This document shows positions 13,951 through 20,942 of a stretch of DNA of 24,332 bases, piece by piece (positions within the stretch are counted from its first letter, which is position 1; every line of letters begins with the position of its first letter). The stretch is from DATGCT01 sp964495575. GTDB lineage: Bacteria; Patescibacteriota; Minisyncoccia; UBA6257; GWB1-50-10. The stretch lies in assembly GCA_964495575.1 (NCBI GenBank), contig CAZBVS010000010.1, positions 1 through 24,332 on the forward strand, written 5' to 3'. The notes under the pieces were generated by a model. It ran no database searches, was not told where the DNA came from, and saw only the letters and a list, made by a program, of their open reading frames with translations. A program made the translations under genes and the position numbers.

Positions 13951-14838
13951 ATGTCATATAAATATTTAAGCGAAAACGTCAAAATAAAAACTGTAGAAGA
14001 AACTGACAAAAAAGGAGAGTTTCATATTGAAGGTCTGTACCGAGGTTATGGAATGACAGTAGGAAACTCTTTAAGAAGAGCTTTGCTTTCTTCCTTGCCT
14101 GGGGCTGCTATTTCTCAAATTAAAGTAAAAGGAGTTAAGCATGAATTTTCTACCATCCCTGGGATGATGGAGGATGTAGTTAACTTTAAAGTAAACCTTA
14201 AAAAAATAAGGTTTGATTTTGAGGCTGATGAACCTCAAGTTTTAAAACTAAAAGTAAAAGGAAAGAAAGAAGTTACTGCTGGTGATATTGAATCAACAGC
14301 GTTAGTAGAAGTAATTAACAAAGACTTAAAAATAGCTACCCTTACTGACAAGAAAGCAGAACTTGATATGGAGATTACAGTAGAAAAAGGACTTGGTTAT
14401 GTTCCTGCTGAAGAGAGAAAAGATGAACGTCTCCCTATCGGAACTATTATGCTTGATTGTGTATACTCTCCAGTTAGGAATGTTAGGTTCTCAGTTGAGA
14501 ATATGCGAGTAGGGGAAAGGACAGATTATAACAGAGTTAAAATGATTGTTGAAACAGATGGTTTTGTTAAACCTTCTGTAGCAGTTCACAAAGCCTCCAA
14601 TATTCTTAAGGATCACTTTGATAAAATATCAAAAATATACGAAAGCCCTGAAGAAAAGAAAAAGAAAGAAGAAAAAGAAGAAAAAAAGGAAGATAAAAAA
14701 GAGAAAAAAGACAAGAAAGAAAATGAAAAAGAAGAAGAGGACTCTTCTGAAGAAGATAAGTTCATCTGTGATGTATGTGGCTTCGAGGCAAAAAGCGAAC
14801 GTGGATTAAAATCACACAAAACAAGACAGCATAGTTAA
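13951..14838 (+). CDS. rpoA: RNA polymerase alpha subunit with C2H2 finger in place of alpha-CTD
   Basis: Alpha dimerises to seed assembly of RNA polymerase. The N-terminal domain (about 1-232) is complete: 'EGLYRGYGMTVGNSLRRALL', 'GVKHEFSTIPGMMEDV', 'GYVPAEERKDERLPIGTI', 'SPVRNVRFSVENMRVG' and 'LKDHFDKISKIYE'. The helix-hairpin-helix alpha-CTD that normally binds UP elements and activators is absent. Instead there is a roughly 35-residue Lys/Glu/Asp linker (233-270) and a terminal C2H2 finger with C273, C276, H289 and H294, ending one residue later. The finger has C-x2-C-x12-H-x4-H spacing and matches sigma finger 2 at 17 of 23 positions. Total length is 295 (E. coli 329). The gene sits in the normal place between rpsD and rplQ and ends in TAA, so this is not assembly damage. 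Confidence 0.97.
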   Translation: MSYKYLSENVKIKTVEETDKKGEFHIEGLYRGYGMTVGNSLRRALLSSLPGAAISQIKVKGVKHEFSTIPGMMEDVVNFKVNLKKIRFDFEADEPQVLKLKVKGKKEVTAGDIESTALVEVINKDLKIATLTDKKAELDMEITVEKGLGYVPAEERKDERLPIGTIMLDCVYSPVRNVRFSVENMRVGERTDYNRVKMIVETDGFVKPSVAVHKASNILKDHFDKISKIYESPEEKKKKEEKEEKKEDKKEKKDKKENEKEEEDSSEEDKFICDVCGFEAKSERGLKSHKTRQHS

Positions 14839-14840
14839 AT

Positions 14841-15191
14841 ATGAATCATTTAAAAAAAGGAAGAAAACTAGGCCGAAAAAAAGGTCAGCGGGAAGCACTT
14901 TTAAATAGCTTAGCCGCTAGCCTTATTCAGCATGAAAAGATTAATACTACTGAGGCAAAAGCAAAGGAGCTGCGTCCTTTTATTGAAAAGTTAGTTACCC
15001 GAGGTAAGAAACAGGATGTTCAAAGCTTAAGAATGTTACAGAAACGTTTACCTAAAGACGTTGCGTATAAACTGTATCATCAGATTGCCCCTCGGTATGA
15101 AGACAGAGAAGGAGGGTATACTAGAATCTTAAAATTAGCTAAAAGAAGAACCCATGATGGTGCTAAAATGGCTGTCATAGAATTTGTATAA
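14841..15191 (+). CDS. rplQ: 50S ribosomal protein L17
   Basis: L17 is a large-subunit protein near the peptide exit tunnel. The 116 residues are clearly L17: 'GRKLGRKKGQREALLNSLAASLIQHEKINTTEAKAKELRPFIEKLVTRGK' (quoted as the pattern across residues 7-56 in abbreviated family terms), then 'YTRILKLAKRRTHDGAKMAVIEFV' at the end. It starts two bases after the rpoA stop, the classic rpoA-rplQ junction, and is followed by rplM after three bases. Confidence 0.97.
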   Translation: MNHLKKGRKLGRKKGQREALLNSLAASLIQHEKINTTEAKAKELRPFIEKLVTRGKKQDVQSLRMLQKRLPKDVAYKLYHQIAPRYEDREGGYTRILKLAKRRTHDGAKMAVIEFV

Positions 15192-15194
15192 AAC

Positions 15195-15557
15195 ATGACT
15201 AATAGTAAAAAAACAAAAGAATATACATTTGATGCAAAAGGTAAAAAGCTAGGCCGTTTAGCTAGCAAAATAGCTCATGTGCTTCAAGGGAAAGATGATC
15301 CTTCATATGATCCTAGTAAGGTAGCCGATAGAAAAGTTATTATCAAAAACATTAAAGATTTGGAAATCTCCGGTAAAAAGTATGATCAGAAAGTTTATTA
15401 CAAACATTCTGGTCGACCTGGCCACTTAAGTGAGAAGAAATATGGTGAAGTATTTGAAAAAGATCCTGAGTGGGTTATCCGACACGCTGTTCGTTTAATG
15501 CTCCCTAAAAACCGATTGACTAAAAAAAGACTTGCTAACATGATAGTAGAAAAATAA
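15195..15557 (+). CDS. rplM: 50S ribosomal protein L13
   Basis: L13 is an early-assembly large-subunit protein. Matching segments are 'FDAKGKKLGRLASKIAHVLQGK', 'DRKVIIKNIKDLEISGKKYDQKVYYKHSGRPGHL' (spanning about 45-78) and 'VIRHAVRLMLPKNRL'. At 120 residues it is about 20 shorter than E. coli L13 (142). The C-terminal part after 'MLPKN.L' is trimmed, ending 'RLANMIVEK' instead of continuing with the usual 'LKVYAG.EHPH..Q.P' tail. It pairs with rpsI, the usual L13-S9 order, and appears fused to the alpha operon. Confidence 0.96.
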   Translation: MTNSKKTKEYTFDAKGKKLGRLASKIAHVLQGKDDPSYDPSKVADRKVIIKNIKDLEISGKKYDQKVYYKHSGRPGHLSEKKYGEVFEKDPEWVIRHAVRLMLPKNRLTKKRLANMIVEK

Positions 15558-15573
15558 ATAAAAATATATTAAC

Positions 15574-15981
15574 ATGGCTAAGAAAAAAAAGAACGAAAAA
15601 TATATTGAAGGAGTAGGCAGAAGAAAAACAGCTACAGCCAGAGTTCGAATATACCCTGATTCAAAAGGAAGAACCTTTAAAGTTAATGATAAAAAACTAG
15701 TAGATTACTTTTCTCAACCTAAACATCAGAAGAAAGCAGTGGCTCCTTTTGAAGTTTTAGATAAGAAATTTAAGGTTACTGTTCAAACTAAAGGAGGTGG
15801 TTTGAATGCCCAGTCTGAAGCTATCAGGTTGGGGTTATCCCGCGCTTTGGTAGAGCATAATGAAGAGTGGAAAAAATCGTTGAAACCTCATGGTTTTCTT
15901 ACCCGTGATCCAAGAATGAAAGAACGAAAGAAACCTGGCTTAAAGGGTGCAAGAAGATCCAAGCAGTGGCGAAAGAGATAA
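15574..15981 (+). CDS. rpsI: 30S ribosomal protein S9
   Basis: S9's C-terminal tail reaches the P-site tRNA anticodon loop. The 135-residue protein shows 'YIEGVGRRKTATARVRIYP', 'VDYFSQPKHQKKAVAPFEVL', 'GGGLNAQSEAIRLGLSRALV' and 'FLTRDPRMKERKKPGLKGARR', ending in the conserved Lys-Arg. It closes the ribosomal protein cluster and is followed directly by a terminator. Confidence 0.97.
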   Translation: MAKKKKNEKYIEGVGRRKTATARVRIYPDSKGRTFKVNDKKLVDYFSQPKHQKKAVAPFEVLDKKFKVTVQTKGGGLNAQSEAIRLGLSRALVEHNEEWKKSLKPHGFLTRDPRMKERKKPGLKGARRSKQWRKR

Positions 15982-16004
15982 TCCTTTTTCCGCTTGGTGT
16001 TCAT

Positions 16005-16030
16005 ACACCCGGGTAATTCCGGGTGTTTTT
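16005..16030 (+). terminator. Rho-independent terminator after rpsI
   Basis: A perfect eight-base-pair stem ACACCCGG/CCGGGTGT (16005-16012 with 16019-16026) has a six-base loop and is followed by TTTT. It ends the infA-rpsI operon; a promoter for mreB begins three bases later. Confidence 0.9.
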
Positions 16031-16032
16031 AA

Positions 16033-16061
16033 TTGACATTTAAGTCATTACAAGACAAAAT
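16033..16061 (+). promoter_or_regulatory. Predicted promoter of mreB-holB-nuclease genes
   Basis: A perfect TTGACA (16033-16038) is followed by 17 bases and CAAAAT (16056-16061, four of six). The predicted leader is about 30 bases, longer than for other genes here. An additional TATAAA at 16072 could be an alternative -10 without a good -35. Confidence 0.5.
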
Positions 16062-16097
16062 AAAACTAGATTATAAAATCATTATTTATCCATAACC

Positions 16098-17108
16098 ATG
16101 TTCACAAGAAGACTAGGTATTGATCTTGGTACAACTAACACCTTGGTATTTCTCCCTGAAAAAGGGATTGTTATTAATGAACCAACAGCCGTAGCTATTA
16201 GAAAGCCGGATGATTCAGTTTTAGCTGTTGGAGCAGAAGCCAAAGAAATGGTGGGGAGAACTCCTGACAATATTGTGACCTACCGACCCTTAAAAGAAGG
16301 AGTTATCGCTGATTACTACATCACTCAAAAAATGATTAAGTACTTCATTAACAAGAGTGTGGGTTCATTTAATATTTTCCGTCCGGAGGTAGTTATCTCT
16401 GTACCAGCTGGTATTACCTCCACTGAGTTCAGAGCTGTAATGAATGCCGCTAAAGAAGCCGGCGCTAAAGACGTTCATTTAGTCAAAGAGCCACTTTTAG
16501 CCGCTTTGGGGGCTGGGATACCTATCCATTCCTCAGAAGGGAATATGATTGTAAATATAGGTGGTGGTACTACGGAGGTAGCCGTTATTTCCTTGGGTGG
16601 AATAGTTGCTTGGTCTAGCTTGAGAGTAGCTGGTAATCTATTTGATAGATCAATATCAGATTATATTAAAAAGAATTACAGTTTAGCAATTGGTGAAACA
16701 ACTGCTGAGAATATAAAGATTAATATTGGCACCGCTTTAACTGGTAAAAAAGAGATGGAGATGAAGATTAGAGGTCGTGATTTAGGAACCGGGTTACCAA
16801 AAGATCTCATCGTAGACTCAGATGAAGTTGCCGGAGCAATAAACCCTCATCTTGTAGACATTGTTAACGAGGTTCAGTCAGTGTTTAACGTTACTCCTCC
16901 TGAGTTAGCGGCGGACATAATGGAGAAGGGGATTATTCTCTCTGGTGGTAGTTCTCAACTACGACAGATTGATAATTTTTTCCAAAGATCTTTAGGGGTA
17001 CCTGCTTACCGTGCTGAAACACCTTTTTACTGTGTTTCAAAAGGCACTGCTAAAATATTGAGTCACATCGATGTTTATAAGAGGACTCTATTAAATAAAC
17101 GCTCTTAA
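16098..17108 (+). CDS. mreB: MreB-family actin-like cytoskeletal protein, copy 1
   Basis: MreB filaments guide lateral cell-wall synthesis at the membrane. The 336 residues cover the whole fold: phosphate-1 'GIDLGTTNTLVFL' (7-19), 'GVIADY' (68-73), 'EPLLAALGAGIPI' (131-143), phosphate-2 'VNIGGGTTEVAVISLGGIV' (152-170), and adenosine loop 'GIILSGGSSQLRQID'. In the phosphate-2 motif the usual Asp of DIGGGT is Asn (N153, codon AAT at 16554), while the neighbouring conserved Glu (E131) is kept. This copy is separated from mreC/mreD and instead leads a holB-like gene by 13 bases. A paralogue at 22377 has the opposite pattern of substitutions. Calling it MreB is safe; normal ATP turnover is doubtful. 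Confidence 0.94.
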   Translation: MFTRRLGIDLGTTNTLVFLPEKGIVINEPTAVAIRKPDDSVLAVGAEAKEMVGRTPDNIVTYRPLKEGVIADYYITQKMIKYFINKSVGSFNIFRPEVVISVPAGITSTEFRAVMNAAKEAGAKDVHLVKEPLLAALGAGIPIHSSEGNMIVNIGGGTTEVAVISLGGIVAWSSLRVAGNLFDRSISDYIKKNYSLAIGETTAENIKINIGTALTGKKEMEMKIRGRDLGTGLPKDLIVDSDEVAGAINPHLVDIVNEVQSVFNVTPPELAADIMEKGIILSGGSSQLRQIDNFFQRSLGVPAYRAETPFYCVSKGTAKILSHIDVYKRTLLNKRS

Positions 17109-17121
17109 AACCGTATTGAAT

Positions 17122-17886
17122 ATGTTGTACGGTCACGAAGAAAAAGAGAAGATATTTAAAAATCTTGTTAAAAAGGATATGCTTTCTCACGCGTATCTTT
17201 TTTTTGGTGAAAACCAGATAGGTAAATTTCATTTTGCGAAACACCTTGCTTATTTCTTGGAATATCAAAAATTTAATATTCTAGAAAAACCTTTAGTTGA
17301 TGCTGTGATTATCAAACATCCCGAAGATAGAAAAACAATAGGTATTAATCAACTAAAGGAGTTATCTGATTTTTTTCATCAAAAGCCGTTAGTTTCAGAT
17401 AAGCGTTTAATAATTATTGATGAGGCTCATAGATTAACTCGTCAGGCTCAGGCCAGCCTTTTAAAGTTGGTTGAGGAAGCGCCTGACCACGTTACCTTTA
17501 TATTCATAACCAATGATAAAAGATCTTTGTTACCACCCTTGTTATCTCGGCTTCAAGAAAATTATTTTCGAAAAATTTCCACTAAAAAAATACAAAAAAT
17601 ATTAGAAGAAGACTTTCAGGTATCTAATAAAGAATCAGAAAAAATTGCCCGCCTTTCTTTTGGGTGCATTGGTAGAGCTATTCATATTGTTAATGATAAT
17701 CTTGATTATGGTGATGATCTGGAAGGATTTTTGAATAAAAAAATCACTAATCTATTTTTGAAAGATAAAAAATTAAACTCTAAAAAAATTAAAGAACTAC
17801 TTGATAAAAAAACAGAAGTAGAAAGATTTTCCTTAAACCCTAAGCTTCAGAAAAAGGCTGTTCAGCACATATTAAATAAAAAATGA
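17122..17886 (+). CDS. holB: DNA polymerase III delta-prime-like clamp-loader subunit
   Basis: This AAA+ protein resembles the delta-prime/gamma family that loads the sliding clamp. Visible motifs are 'LSHAYLFFGENQIGKFHFA' (a degenerate P-loop, GK followed by Phe instead of Ser/Thr), 'IGINQLKELSDFFHQKPLV', Walker B 'LIIIDEAHRLTRQAQASLLKLVEEAP' (spanning about 94-119), 'FIFITND' and the arginine-finger region 'LLPPLLSRLQ'. The gamma-type zinc module is missing. These traits fit a non-ATP-binding delta-prime subunit, as in E. coli HolB. At 254 residues it is short, with a reduced C-terminal domain. I chose ATG 17122; TTG at 17116 would add two residues. Its TGA stop overlaps the nuclease ATG (17883-17886). 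Confidence 0.82.
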   Translation: MLYGHEEKEKIFKNLVKKDMLSHAYLFFGENQIGKFHFAKHLAYFLEYQKFNILEKPLVDAVIIKHPEDRKTIGINQLKELSDFFHQKPLVSDKRLIIIDEAHRLTRQAQASLLKLVEEAPDHVTFIFITNDKRSLLPPLLSRLQENYFRKISTKKIQKILEEDFQVSNKESEKIARLSFGCIGRAIHIVNDNLDYGDDLEGFLNKKITNLFLKDKKLNSKKIKELLDKKTEVERFSLNPKLQKKAVQHILNKK

Positions 17887-18434
17887 GCATCAAAGATCTA
17901 AAAAGGATATTAATAATAACTGTTGTTATTTTTATTTCTTTTTCTGTTTTTGTTTTTAAAACAGACATAGACAAAGGGATTATTAAAAAAACTAATAATC
18001 CTCAAGAAGCTAATCTTTCTCAGGTTTTAAAACCTGAAGAGAATCAAAAACCTGAGCTTGTTAAGGTAACTAAGGTTATAGACGGCGACTCTTTTATCAT
18101 AGAAAATGGGGAAGAGGTGCGGTTAATCGGTATTGATGCTCCAGAGTTTTCTCAACCATACTCAAAAGAAGCTGCTAATTTTTTAGAAGGCTTAATTTTA
18201 AATGAAGAGGTAAAACTGGAAAAAGATATTAGAAACCGTGATCGGTATGGTCGACTGCTCCGCTATGCTTATCTCGGAGACATGTTTATAAATCTTCAAC
18301 TTGTTCGCTTTGGCTACGCTAACATTTATAGCTACCCTCCAGATATAAAATATCAGGATCAAATAATAGAGGCTGAAGAGAAAGCAAAACAGGCTGAACT
18401 TGGCTTTTGGGGAGTAGATTTAAAAAATAACTAA
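17883..18434 (+). CDS. Membrane-anchored or secreted thermonuclease (SNase family)
   Basis: Staphylococcal-nuclease-like enzymes are calcium-dependent and degrade DNA and RNA. The N-terminus has basic residues and one hydrophobic helix (about 9-26), so the protein is exported, anchored or lipid-free secreted; no lipobox cysteine is present. The nuclease domain starts near residue 58: 'VTKVIDGDSFIIENGEEVRLIGIDAPEF' (62-89) includes the expected D67 and D69 region, R80, D85 and E88. 'DRYGRLLRYAYL' (120-131) supplies the second conserved Arg, and 'LGFWG' closes the domain. All main catalytic positions appear present. It overlaps holB by four bases, a chance operon rather than a functional link. 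An extracellular role in breaking down host or environmental nucleic acids is plausible for a CPR organism but not shown. Confidence 0.9.
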   Translation: MSIKDLKRILIITVVIFISFSVFVFKTDIDKGIIKKTNNPQEANLSQVLKPEENQKPELVKVTKVIDGDSFIIENGEEVRLIGIDAPEFSQPYSKEAANFLEGLILNEEVKLEKDIRNRDRYGRLLRYAYLGDMFINLQLVRFGYANIYSYPPDIKYQDQIIEAEEKAKQAELGFWGVDLKNN

Positions 18435-18441
18435 ACTTATA

Positions 18442-18450
18442 TGATAAAAT
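18442..18450 (+). promoter_or_regulatory. Predicted extended -10 promoter
   Basis: TG-A-TAAAAT (18442-18450) is an extended -10 element without a clear -35 box. The ATG of the next gene at 18458 lies seven bases beyond it, so transcription would begin at the start codon. Confidence 0.4.
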
Positions 18451-18457
18451 AAAACTA

Positions 18458-19228
18458 ATGGGAAGCTTCTTAATCAGATTAATAGTAGCTTTAGGTATTT
18501 CTGCCGGTATTCTGTTTTTAGTTACCGGTGGGCAGCCAACAAAACTTCCGGAAGTTTCGGAGGATGGTTTCCAGATGAAGTTTAATGATTCCTACTCTGT
18601 TGAAGGTGTGAAAGATAAGGTTAAAAATTTCTTTTCTAATAAATCAACTTCTACCATTGCTGATTTTGAAGATAACTCTAACTCAACCTCGACAGAAGCT
18701 GATGTAGAGTTTTTTAAAAACCTGCTACCTCAGTCTAAAACCAAAGACCAGGTAAAAGATAACGAACCTCAAGAAGAATTAGAAGAAGACAAAGAAAAAA
18801 GTTTTATCGAAAAAATTGCTGATCAAATCAAGAATCAATTAAATAAGGTGTCTTCTGATAAGGAGACTCAGAATGCGCTCTCTGTTAAAGATGACAGTGT
18901 TCCTTCTTTTACCACCGCCTGTTTTCCAGATACCAAACAAGTATGTTCCCGTGACAGATGTGTAAAGGAATCACCTAAAGCAGAGTTTACTCTTCTTGAT
19001 CGAGATAAATCATTAATCGCTCACTGTGATTCAGAGGGTTGTGTAACTTATAACGCAGAATACGAAGAAGTTGATGGATACGAAAACTATCAGCCTGTAA
19101 CACCTAAAGGGTATATAATTAACAAAGAGAAAGAAATTTCTGAAGATGGACGGAGTGAGTATGTGGAGGTAGTTACCGGCGGTGTTAAAACCACAATGTA
19201 TTCCGGGTACTGTATTAACAGGGAGTAA
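18458..19228 (+). CDS. Exported protein of unknown function with six cysteines
   Basis: I do not recognise this 256-residue protein. It starts with a short basic N-terminus and a hydrophobic segment (about 5-22) consistent with a signal anchor or signal peptide. Residues 30-145 are low-complexity, acidic and Ser/Thr/Asn-rich, probably a flexible stalk. The C-terminal 110 residues look folded and contain six cysteines: 155, 163, 168, 190, 195 and 252. The even number outside the membrane suggests three disulfides, though a metal site using the CxxxxxxxCxxxxC cluster is possible. Gly/Tyr-rich strands follow ('YENYQPVTPKGYI', 'VEVVTGGVKTTMYSGYC'). It is 24 bases after the nuclease gene and may have its own promoter. 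Surface function is likely; the activity is unknown. Confidence 0.75.
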   Translation: MGSFLIRLIVALGISAGILFLVTGGQPTKLPEVSEDGFQMKFNDSYSVEGVKDKVKNFFSNKSTSTIADFEDNSNSTSTEADVEFFKNLLPQSKTKDQVKDNEPQEELEEDKEKSFIEKIADQIKNQLNKVSSDKETQNALSVKDDSVPSFTTACFPDTKQVCSRDRCVKESPKAEFTLLDRDKSLIAHCDSEGCVTYNAEYEEVDGYENYQPVTPKGYIINKEKEISEDGRSEYVEVVTGGVKTTMYSGYCINRE

Positions 19229-19231
19229 AAA

Positions 19232-19260
19232 TTGATAGAATTTAATTATCATCTTATACT
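19232..19260 (+). promoter_or_regulatory. Predicted promoter of frr
   Basis: TTGATA (19232-19237), a 17-base spacer and TATACT (19255-19260) each match the consensus at five of six bases, the best overall promoter in the window. The frr ATG at 19275 lies 14 bases after the -10, giving a leader of roughly eight bases. Confidence 0.65.
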
Positions 19261-19274
19261 AATAACTACTATTT

Positions 19275-19826
19275 ATGAACAACATAACAGAGGAATATCA
19301 AAAGAGATTAAATAATATTTTTAAGAAGTACAAAGAAGAATTAAAAGGTGTTCGAGTTAATCGACCCACCGCTTCTTTAGTAGAAGATTTAGAAGTTAAC
19401 TATTATGGCTCAAAAACACCTTTAAGTCATCTTGCCTCAATTCAGGTAAAACCTCCCCGAGAAATTGTGATCCAGGTGTGGGATAATGAGGCAGTTAAAA
19501 GTGTCTCTGATGCTATAAAATCTTCTGATCTTGGTTTATCAGCTAATGCTGACGGCAAGACTATAAGAATATTCATGCCGGAACTCTCTAAAGAGAGAAG
19601 GGAAGAGTTAACCAAGCATATAAAAAAGATAGTAGAAGAGTATCGCATAGAGATAAGAAATGCTCGTGATGAAGTTAATAAAAAGATAGAAAGTAAAGAA
19701 GATGCTGGTGATATAAGTGAGGATGATAAGTATCGTTTGAAAGAGGAGGTTCAAAAAGAGACTGATGAAATTAACAAAAAAATAAAAGAGTCATTTGAGA
19801 AAAAGAAGAAAAAAATTGAGGATTAA
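19275..19826 (+). CDS. frr: Ribosome recycling factor
   Basis: RRF splits post-termination ribosomes together with EF-G. The 183-residue protein has the typical two-domain layout: helix 1, then the 'GVRVNRPTASLVEDLEVNYYG' segment (E. coli 'RTGRASPSLLD.I.V.YYG'), 'TPLSHLASIQV', 'AIKSSDLGLSANADGKTIRI', 'PELSKERREELTKHIKKI', and the long C-terminal helices with 'ISEDDKYRLKEEVQKETDE'. The conserved Arg of the 'GRAS' loop is retained as the R of 'NRPTAS'. It is followed by the rseP-like gene after 11 bases. In many bacteria frr is preceded by tsf and pyrH; those are not here. Confidence 0.96.
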   Translation: MNNITEEYQKRLNNIFKKYKEELKGVRVNRPTASLVEDLEVNYYGSKTPLSHLASIQVKPPREIVIQVWDNEAVKSVSDAIKSSDLGLSANADGKTIRIFMPELSKERREELTKHIKKIVEEYRIEIRNARDEVNKKIESKEDAGDISEDDKYRLKEEVQKETDEINKKIKESFEKKKKKIED

Positions 19827-19837
19827 TACTTAATAAT

Positions 19838-20896
19838 ATGATCGTATTATATGTCATCATAGGTCTTTCGATCTTAATCCTGGTTCATGAGCTGGGTCAT
19901 TTTTTTGCTGCCAAAATGTTTGGAGTGAAGGTAAATGAGTTTGGTCTTGGGTACCCTCCTCGTATTTTTTCAAAGAAATATGGAGAAACTGAATATTCGA
20001 TAAACGCTCTGCCTTTTGGTGGTTTTGTTAAGATTCATGGAGAGGATTCAGTCTCAATTGACAAAACTGACCCTAATTACAAAAGAAGCTTCGCTTATCA
20101 AAAGCCTTGGAAACGATCGGTGATAATCTTAGCTGGAGTTTTCATGAATATATTATTAGGCTGGTTTTTGCTTTCTATAGTTTTTATGGTTGGCGCTCCA
20201 AAACATTTAGGAGTAGCTTCTGTTATGGAAGGCTCTCCAGCAGCTGAAGCGGGCATAGAAGCAAGTGATATTATCATAGGTTTAGAAATAGCTGATAAAT
20301 CTCTCTCTGACCCTATCCCGGTTGATGATTTCATTGATGCCATCAACCAGAACAAAGGAGAAAAAGTTAGTCTTTCCATTCAAAGAGGAGAGGAAGTTTT
20401 TGAAAAAGAAGTTTTAGCTAGAAAGAACCCTCCTCAAGGAGAAGGTAGTTTAGGAGTTGCTTTGGTAGATATGGGGATAGAGAAACGAGGATTTTTTGGT
20501 AGCATCTTTTACAGTGTTAAAACTACAGGATCTATCTTAAAGAGGGTTGCTGTAGGTTTTTACAAAATAATCACCGGGATCTTTACTAATCCAGAAATAG
20601 TTAAAAGCGTTGCTGGTCCAATTGGTATTTTTGTAATTACAAAACAAACTGGATCAGTAGGGTTTATTTACTTAGTCCAGTTTATTGCTCTTATATCTTT
20701 GAACTTAGTAGTTTTAAACTCCTTACCATTTCCTGCCTTAGACGGGGGGAGGTTTTTGTTTATCTTGATTGAAAAGATAAAAGGAAGCCCTGTTTCTAGA
20801 AAGTTTCAAGCAGGGATTAATGTTGCTGGTTTTATGTTGTTGATAATTCTTATGATCTTAGTAACAATCAAGGATATATCAAACTTTATTTTATAG
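19838..20896 (+). CDS. rseP: RseP-like site-2 protease with PDZ domain
   Basis: RseP/RasP proteases cut membrane proteins, classically anti-sigma factors, and remnant signal peptides. The zinc site is 'VHELGH' (H17, E18, H21) in the first membrane helix. Next come 'GYPPRIFSKKYGETEYSINALPFGGFVKIHGED' (abbreviated pattern 38-70), a second membrane helix near 97-115 and one PDZ domain ('SPAAEAGIEASDIIIGLEI' onward, about 125-200). The C-terminal helices carry 'LNSLPFPALDGGRFLF', which supplies the third metal ligand. At 352 residues with a single PDZ it is shorter than E. coli RseP (two PDZ, 450). The frr-rseP-proS neighbourhood is common in bacteria. Substrates are unknown; no anti-sigma factor is visible here. 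Confidence 0.94.
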   Translation: MIVLYVIIGLSILILVHELGHFFAAKMFGVKVNEFGLGYPPRIFSKKYGETEYSINALPFGGFVKIHGEDSVSIDKTDPNYKRSFAYQKPWKRSVIILAGVFMNILLGWFLLSIVFMVGAPKHLGVASVMEGSPAAEAGIEASDIIIGLEIADKSLSDPIPVDDFIDAINQNKGEKVSLSIQRGEEVFEKEVLARKNPPQGEGSLGVALVDMGIEKRGFFGSIFYSVKTTGSILKRVAVGFYKIITGIFTNPEIVKSVAGPIGIFVITKQTGSVGFIYLVQFIALISLNLVVLNSLPFPALDGGRFLFILIEKIKGSPVSRKFQAGINVAGFMLLIILMILVTIKDISNFIL

Positions 20897-20905
20897 TCTA
20901 AAGGG

Positions 20906-20935
20906 TTTACTTTTTATCCACTTAATTGATATAGT
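20906..20935 (+). promoter_or_regulatory. Predicted promoter of proS
   Basis: TTTACT (20906-20911) and TATAGT (20930-20935) are separated by 18 bases. The -10 overlaps the GTG at 20934, so that codon cannot be the start of a transcript made here. The ATG at 20943 lies seven bases beyond the -10, predicting a leaderless mRNA. Confidence 0.55.
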
Positions 20936-20942
20936 GAAGTAT

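Noticed and set aside
14613..14819. Minus-strand and alternate-frame reading frames across the rpoA Lys/Glu linker
   Set aside because: They arise from the A/G-rich low-complexity sequence: the opposite strand becomes a Ser/Phe-rich run and the shifted frame a Lys-rich run.
20934..20942. GTG start for proS adding three residues
   Set aside because: The GTG overlaps the predicted -10 box TATAGT; the ATG at 20943 fits a leaderless transcript and the family start better.
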